Part shown: positions 57,680 through 64,000 of the stretch, piece after piece
How positions within the stretch are numbered: position 1 is the stretch's first letter
How the letters are laid out: each line of letters starts with the position of its first letter
Source of the DNA: Caprella mutica
Taxonomy: Eukaryota; Arthropoda; Malacostraca; Amphipoda; Caprellidae
Assembly (NCBI GenBank): GCA_947561585.1
Contig: CANNZV010000507.1
Location: forward strand, 248,001-312,000
Direction: 5' to 3'
Length of the DNA: 64,000 bases
The notes under the pieces: generated by a model
What the model was told of the DNA's origin: nothing
The model's input: the letters and a program-made list of their open reading frames with translations, nothing else
The model's database searches: none
Position numbers and translations under genes: made by a program

Positions 57680-57865
57680 GCCGTACGCGGAAAATTGCCA
57701 CTGGGAAGATTGTCCCCGGGAAAACTGCCACCGTGGGAAAATTGGCACTGGGAAGATTGCCACTATTAAAATTGACACTGGGAAAACTGCCACTGTGGGA
57801 AAACTGCCACCCGGAAAATTGCCACTGAGGAAAAATGCCACTGTGGAAAATTGCCAGTATAAAAT
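57680..57865. repeat. Minisatellite, GGGAAAATTGCCACTG type, second copy
   Basis: About eleven units of 15-17 bp (GGAAAATTGCCACTG, GGGAAGATTGCCACT, GTGGGAAAACTGCCACC). It starts CGCCGTACGCGGAAAATTGC and exits TTGCCAGTATAAAATATAT, like the array at 11500-11625. Open frames across it are low-complexity artefacts. Confidence 0.8.
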
Positions 57866-57892
57866 ATATTAACAATATATTAACAAACTGAA

Positions 57893-58065
57893 AAAATATT
57901 TTACTCTATAAAATAATACCGAACTGAATACAAAAGTATTCGAATTTTAAGTAAAGAAAATTTCCACAGGGACAAACTAAAAATATTTTAGTCTATGAAA
58001 AAATACCGAACCGAATTCAAAAGTATTCGAATCTTATGTAAAGAAAATTTTCACTGAGCGTTCAT
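57893..58065. repeat. Tandem duplication, about 86-bp period
   Basis: AAATATTTTACTCTATAAAA...CAAAAGTATTCGAATTTTAAG...GAAAATTTCCAC is followed by AAATATTTTAGTCTATGAAA...CAAAAGTATTCGAATCTTATG...GAAAATTTTCAC. Two copies about 90 percent alike by eye, immediately right of the 57680-57865 minisatellite. Confidence 0.75.
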
Positions 58066-58681
58066 CTTTCATTGACAAGTTAAAAGAACTATTTAACCAT
58101 GGAACGATCAATGAGCCTGAGAGGCACATTTCAGATTGAAATATTTAAGCTTAATTTAATAACTAATTGATTTGAGGTAGAGTACCGATACCATTATTAT
58201 TGTCGCTACCGATACGAGTACCGATACTAGGTTTTGGTAATCTGCCGATACCGATTCTTAAAAATCTCCGATAGCGATACACCGATATTTTTTAATTACA
58301 CATTATTATTATTAATTTTATTTACCTATATATTAAATGTAACGGATCTGATACAATAGTATCAGATTCGGCAAGTCTGATATGTCCGTATATGTACATA
58401 CTACGTAGATATGCACCAATGAGCTACCAAATACTTATATTCAATGTTCTTATGACCAAATGTGCACTGCTATTGGTTGGAAGCATCAATGACGTATGAG
58501 TAAAGTAGTACTAAGAAACCGGATGTAATGAATTGGTATATTCGTGGCTACGTCCAGTTTGTTTATAAATGAGTTTCAAGTATTCTAATAATTGTTTATA
58601 ATCCAAAACATGATTAATTTAATTATTCATTTCCATTTTTCTTAATACTGTTCTTATATTCATTGAAGAGCAACGACTTAT
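58066..58681. other. No gene recognised
   Basis: Contains a run of TACCGATACC-like microrepeats at 58180-58290 (ACCGATACCATTATT, ACCGATACGAGTACCGATAC, CCGATACCGATTC) and a short palindrome ATCTGATACAATAGTATCAGAT at 58345-58366. Confidence 0.5.
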
Positions 58682-59113
58682 GGTACGTTCCCGTGCTGAA
58701 GAAATCGAAGAACATTCCTTCAAGGTACGATACGGTCCCTCGGTTAGCGTTCCCATGCAACCACTTCAATGTGTACGATTCCCTGGTTTACGAATTAGTA
58801 TCACTAATTAATTAGGGATATTAACAATTCACTAATTTGGTTTGGTGGGTTTAAACCGTTTAATTAATTATCAATTAATCTCAAAACATGTTATATTGTG
58901 TCAATTATTAATTTTATTAATTTACAAATAAGAACGGGTGTTTCTGCCGCCCTTTTCGTTTGTGACGTCACGGCTGCCAAGAGGGACAGCTCGACGTACT
59001 ATCTACCGTGTCGTCGAGTTCCACAAACTTGACGAACGTTCTTCGTCACGGGAACGGTTGGTTCTCGAAGAACTGAGGGACGTCCTTCGAGTTCTTCAGC
59101 ACGGGAACGCACC
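58682..59113. mobile_element. 432-bp MITE, GGT(A/G)CGTTCCCGTGCTGAAGAA ends
   Basis: Left tip GGTACGTTCCCGTGCTGAAG, right tip (inverted) GGTGCGTTCCCGTGCTGAAG; ATCGAAGAACA / CTCGAAGGACG continue the pairing. A TGACGTCA lies at 58963. The interior has an AT-rich ATTAATTA block. Superfamily uncertain. No coding content. Confidence 0.75.
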
Positions 59114-59151
59114 ATTATTATATATAACCGTTTTAGTACAAGTTTGATACA

Positions 59152-59220
59152 TGTCCGAGTCTGTTTGGAATATTCCTACTTAGAGCGCGTCATTAGACAG
59201 CCATTTTGTTTACAAACTTA
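59152..59220 (+). repeat. 70-bp satellite leader, copy 1
   Basis: TGTCCGAGTCTGTTTGGAAT...GAGCGCGTCATTAGACAGCC...TTACAAACTTACA precedes the satellite directly. A near-identical copy at 63011-63080 precedes a short array of the same unit. Confidence 0.85.
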
Positions 59221-62200
59221 CAAACCATCGCAATTGTGCCTAAACCATCGCAATTGTGCCTAAACCATCGCAATTGTGCCTAAACCATCGCAATTGTTCC
59301 TAAACCATCGCAATTGTACCTAAACCATCGCAATTGTTCCTAAACCATCGCAATTGTACCTAAACCATCGCAATTGTGCCTAAACCATTGCAATTGTGCC
59401 TAAACCATCGCAATTGTGCCTAAACCATTGCAATTGTGCCTAAACCATCGCAATTGTGCCTAAACCATTACAATTGTGCCTAAACCATCGCAATTGTACC
59501 TAAACTATCGCAATTGTACCTGAACCATCGCAATTGTGCCTAAACCATTGCAATTGTACCTAAAGCATCGCAATTGTTCCTAAACCATCTCAATTGTGCC
59601 TAAACCATCGCAAGTGTACCTAAACCATCGCAATTGTGCCTAAACCATCGCAATTGATCCTAAACCATCGCAATTGAGCCTGAACCATCGCAATTGTGCC
59701 TAAACCATCGCAATTGTACCTAAACCATCGCAATTGTTCCTAAACCATCTCAATTGTGCCTAAACCATCGCAATTGTACCTAAACCATCGCAATTGTGCC
59801 TAAACCATTGCAATTGTGCCTAAGCCATCGCAATTGATCCTAAACCATCGCAATTGTGCCTAAACCATCTCAATTGTGCCTAAACCATCGCAATTGTACC
59901 TAAACCATCGCAATTGTGCCTAAACCATTGCAATTGTGCCTAAACCATCGCAATTGATCCTAAACCATCGCAATTGATCCTAAACCATCGCAATTGTGCC
60001 TAAACCATCGCAATTGTGCCTGAACCATTGCAATTGTGCCTAAACCATCGCAATTGTTCCTAAACCATCGCAATTGTGCCTAAACCATCGCAATTGTACC
60101 TAAACCATCGCAATTGTTCCTAAACCATCTCAATTGTGCCTAAACCATCGCAATTGTACCTAAACCATCGCAATTGTGCCTAAACCATTGCAATTGTGCC
60201 TAAGCCATCGCAATTGATCCTAAACCATCGCAATTGTGCCTAAACCATCTCAATTGTGCCTAAACCATCGCAATTGTACCTAAACCATCGCAATTGTGCC
60301 TAAACCATTGCAATTGTGCCTAAACCATTGCAATTGTGCCTAAACTATCGCAATTGATCCTAAACCATCGCAATTGATCCTAAACCATCGCAATTGTGCC
60401 TAAACCATCGCAATTGTACCTAAACCATCGCAATTGTGCCTAAACCATTGCAATTGTGCCTAAACCATCGCAATTGATCCTAAACCATCGCAATTGATCC
60501 TAAACCATCGCAATTGTGCCTAAACCATCGCAATTGTACCTAAACCATTGCAATTGTGCCTAAACCATCGCAATTGATCCTAAACCATCGCAATTGATCC
60601 TAAACCATCGCAATTGTGCCTGAACCATCGCAATTGTACCTAAACCATCGCAATTGTGCCTAAACCATTGCAATTGTGCCTAAACCATCGCAATTGATCC
60701 TAAACCATCGCAATTGATCCTAAACCATCGCAATTGTGCCTAAACCATCGCAATTGTACCTAAACCATCGCAATTGTGCCTAAACCATCGCAATTGATCC
60801 TAAACCATCGCAATTGTGCCTAAACCATCTCAATTGTGCCTAAACCATCGCAATTACCTAAACCATCGCAATTGTGCCTAAACCATTGCAATTGTGCCTA
60901 AACCATCGCAATTGATCCTAAACCATCGCAATTGATCCTAAACCATCGCAATTGTGCCTAAACCATCGCAATTGTGCCTAAACCATTGCAATTGTGCCTA
61001 AACCATCGCAATTGTGCCTAAACCATCGCAATTGTGCCTAAACCATCGCAATTGTGCCTAAACCATCGCAATTGTGCCTAAACCATTGCAATTGTGCCTA
61101 AACCATCGCAATTGTGCCTAAACCATTGCAATTGATCCTAAACCATCGCAATTGATCCTAAACCATCGCAATTGTGCCTAAACCATCGCAATTGTACCTA
61201 AACCATCGCAATTGTGCCTAAACCATTGCAATTGTGCCTAAACCATCGCAATTGATCCTAAACCATCGCAATTGATCCTAAACCATCGCAATTGTGCCTA
61301 AACCATCGCAATTGTACCTAAACCATCGCAATTGTGCCTAAACCATTGCAATTGTGCCTAAACCATCGCAATTGATCCTAAACCATCGCAATTGATCCTA
61401 AACCATCGCAATTGTGCCTAAACCATCGCAATTGTGCCTAAACCATTGCAATTGATCCTAAACCATCGCAATTGATCCTAAACCATCGCAATTGTGCCTA
61501 AACCATCGCAATTGTACCTAAACCATCGCAATTGTGCCTAAACCATTGCAATTGTGCCTAAACCATCGCAATTGTGCCTAAACCATCGCAATTGTGCCTA
61601 AACCATCGCAATTGTGCCTAAACCATTGCAATTGTGCCTAAACCATCGCAATTGTGCCTAAACCATTGCAATTGTGCCTAAACCATCGCAATTGATCCTA
61701 AACCATCGCAATTGATCCTAAACCATTGCAATTGTGCCTAAACCATCGCAATTGTGCCTAAACCATTGCAATTGTGCCTAAACCATTGCAATTGTGCCTA
61801 AACCATCGCAATTGATCCTAAACCATCGCAATTGTGCCTAAACCATCGCAATTGTGCCTAAACCATCGCAATTGTGCCTAAACCATCGCAATTGTGCCTA
61901 AACCATCGCAATTGTGCCGAAACCATCGCAATTGTGCCTAAACCATCGCAATTGTGCCTAAACCATTGCAATTGTGCCTAAACCATCGCAATTGATCCTA
62001 AACCATCGCAATTGTGCCTAAACCATCTCAATTGTGCCTAAACCATCGCAATTGTGCCTAAACCATTGCAATTGTGCCTAAACCATCGCAATTGTGCCTA
62101 AACCATCGCAATTGTGCCTAAACCATCGTAATTGTGCCTAAACCATCGCAATTGTGCCTAAACCATCGCAATTGTGCCTAAACCATCGCAATTGTGCCTA

Positions 62201-62519
62201 AACCATTGCAATTGTGCCTAAACCATTGCAATTGTGCCTAAACCATCGCAATTGTGCCTAAACCATCGCAATTGTGCCTAAACCATCGCAATTGTGCCTA
62301 AACCATCGCAATTGTGCCCAAACCATTGCAATTGTGCCTAAACCATCGCAATTGTGCCTAAACCATCGCAATTGTGCCTAAACCATCGCAATTGTGCCTA
62401 AACCATCGCAATTGTGCCTAAACCATCGCAATTGTGCCTAAACCATCGCAATTGTGCCTAAACCATCGCAATTGTGCCTAAACCATTGCAATTGTGCCTA
62501 AACCATTGCAATTGAGCCT
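59221..62519. repeat. 20-bp satellite, about 165 units, with higher-order structure
   Basis: The consensus is TAAACCATCGCAATTGTGCC. Variants fall at three places: TCG/TTG/TCT before CAATTG, and GTGCC/GTACC/GATCC/GTTCC after it. In 60360-60780 and 61140-61560 a six-unit block (GATCC, GATCC, GTGCC, GTACC, GTGCC, TTG-GTGCC) recurs with a 120-bp period. Variants become uniform (almost all GTGCC) toward 62050-62519. One unit near 60855 is 4 bp short. TAA stops in every period exclude long plus-strand coding. Confidence 0.95.
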
Positions 62520-63010
62520 GAACTACACAGAGAGAAAAAAAGTAGTGACAAAGCAGAAATCTGATGATTACCAAATTTATTTACAATGCAGATGCTTTTG
62601 ACATTATAACTCAGATTATTGCTATTTGGTCAGTATGCAAAAATATCTGCATTAATCTAAATAATATAGATATTAATCATTAAGCATATAGATATGCTCT
62701 GAAAAGCTCTTCTCTGAATACAGTATACATGTAATAATAACTTAGTGTTATCATTACCTGTAATTATATTAAACAATAAAAAGGCAATTTATATGTAATT
62801 AGGAAAATCAAAAATTCAAAGTAGCAAAATGAACACCTCCATTTCAAACTCTTAACTATAAACTAAAATCTATATTCTAATATTAGCAACATATTTTTTA
62901 TTATATGCATTGAGCCTACATAAAGGATGAGAAACTGAAGGAATGGCTGAAAGAGTCATACGAGACGTTACATCAATTTGATTAGCACATACATGACTGT
63001 TATAATTCAA
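62520..63010. other. Unique sequence between the two satellite blocks
   Basis: AT-rich, no gene seen. It separates two head-to-tail copies of leader plus array. Confidence 0.5.
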
Positions 63011-63175
63011 TGTCCGAGTCTGTTTGAAATATTCCTACTTAGAGCGCGTCATTAGTAAGCCATTTTGTTTACAAACTTACAAACCATCGCAATTGTGCCT
63101 AAACCATCGCAATTGTGCCTAAATCATCGCAATTGTACCTAAACCATCGCAATTGTGCCTAAACCATCGCAATTA
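63011..63175 (+). repeat. Satellite leader copy 2 with five 20-bp units
   Basis: The leader (63011-63080) differs from copy 1 at only about three positions. It is followed by five AAACCATCGCAATTGTGCCT units (63081-63175), then unrelated sequence. The short array shows that leader and satellite belong together as a unit. Confidence 0.85.
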
Positions 63176-63411
63176 GAAACTACTCAACAATTCTAACCGG
63201 AACTGAAAATAGTTTTCTGAAGATTCTATCTTTTTTATCTGAGCAAAAATAGGCATATTTGTTTGGTTATCATCAAATAAACAAACAGCATCATTGATGG
63301 AGTAGGAAATTCCCTGAAAATAACTTTATTGTAATAAGTTACATCATTTGTATTTGCTACAACGCTCAACGATTTGAAGTCGGATATTTTGTTATTCTTT
63401 AAACCATAAAG
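63176..63411. other. Short spacer, no gene seen
   Basis: AT-rich; nothing recognised. Confidence 0.4.
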
Positions 63412-63983
63412 TTAGTTAGAAAACTGAAACATATATCTGATGGAAAAACTTTTTGAGAGGTTAATTCGCGATCTAGAAGCTTCGGCAAAGAATTTACAAT
63501 GCAAATTTTTACCTTCAAATCTCATACCCCATAGATGACACAGTGGGCCCAATTTCTTCAGAGAAGAAGGATAATGTAACACATGAAGGTGTTTTGGCTT
63601 TAGAGTCTTACATATATAGCGGAGCAATTGTTAGGGAGCTGCACTAATGGATTTCTGAAGGGAAGTGGCATGACGAGGTTTCCCTTCGCATTAGTTGTGA
63701 TGGAGTCTTGCATCAAGTCAATGAATTTTCTGTCTTCGGATGAGATTCCTGGCAACTCGTCATCAGCATGGGTATCAAAGACAGAGTAACTAGAGCGTGT
63801 GGGCAAGCAAGGGATGGGAGAAGAAAAATGATCGTGGCTGATAATGGTTTTCATAACAGTGCTTTTAGAAGTGGTGGTGCACTTGAATTGACATACTGAT
63901 CCTACCACACTCCAACCTAGTGCGGTATGGTGAACATAAGGTGGCTTATGACCATAGCATGTGGTCGCATGATATCTTGACAA
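63412..63983 (-). pseudogene. BEL/Pao-type pol fragment (protease-RT linker)
   Basis: The minus-strand frame 63983-63600 contains SYSVFDTHADDELPGISSED and RKFIDLMQDSITTNAKGNLV, then MPLPFRNPLVQLPNN. The series D-x-x-F-x-x-L-M ... G-x-x-x-x-P-L-P-F-R ... L-P-N-N is the linker just ahead of the RT in BEL/Pao-type polyproteins. After 63600 the frame breaks, and the continuation (63627-63412) is degraded. RT motifs are not reached. Upstream sequence runs off the window at 64000. Confidence 0.65.
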
Positions 63984-64000
63984 TCTCGTCCAAGTAGAAG

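Noticed and set aside
59221..62519. CRISPR array
   Set aside because: Units are contiguous without unique spacers, and the genome is eukaryotic.
59221..62519. Telomeric repeat
   Set aside because: The 20-bp unit does not resemble TTAGG or TTAGGG and lies between unique sequences.
1..64000. tRNA or rRNA genes
   Set aside because: No A-box/B-box pair with a cloverleaf and no conserved rRNA segment was noticed by eye; a covariance-model search would be needed to exclude them.

Overview
This is a repeat-dominated stretch of an AT-rich eukaryotic nuclear genome. The animal genes have introns with GT-AG boundaries (one GC-AG), and the transposon families are typical of invertebrates: Tc1/mariner, pogo-like, piggyBac-like TTAA elements, Penelope-like retroelements, several LINE clades and a BEL/Pao trace. 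An arthropod is most likely and a copepod is possible, but the sequence does not prove either. No tRNA, rRNA or CRISPR was seen. A 24-base N run at 41007-41030 marks an assembly gap.

Host genes are few. At 20580-23916 (+) lie ten exons of an SLC17-family (sialin / Na-phosphate / vesicular anion) major-facilitator transporter lacking only its first coding exon. At 45797-49964 (+) is a secreted lectin-like gene: signal peptide, PAN/apple-like cysteine region, then an F5/8C (fucolectin-like) galactose-binding domain in three clean exons. A broken paralogue of its last two exons lies at 33249-33976.

Layout: 1.6-4.3 kb Penelope-like element; 4.6-5.9 kb Tc1 relic; 6.3-7.6 kb pogo-like deletion derivative; 8.4-9.6 kb foldback element with minisatellite ends; 12.4-13.7 kb TTAA element with a nested MITE; 14.7-19.0 kb foldbacks and MITEs; 19.6-20.3 kb 17-bp minisatellite; 20.6-23.9 kb transporter; 24.8-32.5 kb three minus-strand LINEs in a row (C, A, B), B nearly complete; 33.2-36.1 kb lectin paralogue and a 5'-truncated CR1/L2-like LINE; 38.4-43.5 kb three-level nest (foldback, Harbinger-like palindrome, Tc1); 43.8-45.5 kb second Tc1; 45.8-50.0 kb lectin gene with a MITE and an inverted Penelope dimer in its first intron; 50.4-53.1 kb decayed reverse transcriptase; 53-59 kb MITEs and a gag knuckle; 59.2-62.5 kb 20-bp satellite of about 165 units; 63.4-64 kb BEL/Pao pol fragment.

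The most unusual pattern is a set of at least ten loci with short tandem arrays (about 15-18 bp, plus the 20-bp satellite). The units differ between loci but look like variants of one core, GGCAnTTnTCC. Several arrays end in GGnnCTAGGA or GGnGTACGGACAA, and two intact copies are foldback elements with perfect 9-bp target duplications. This suggests a foldback (FB/MULE-like) superfamily whose terminal minisatellites diverge quickly while keeping a common grammar.
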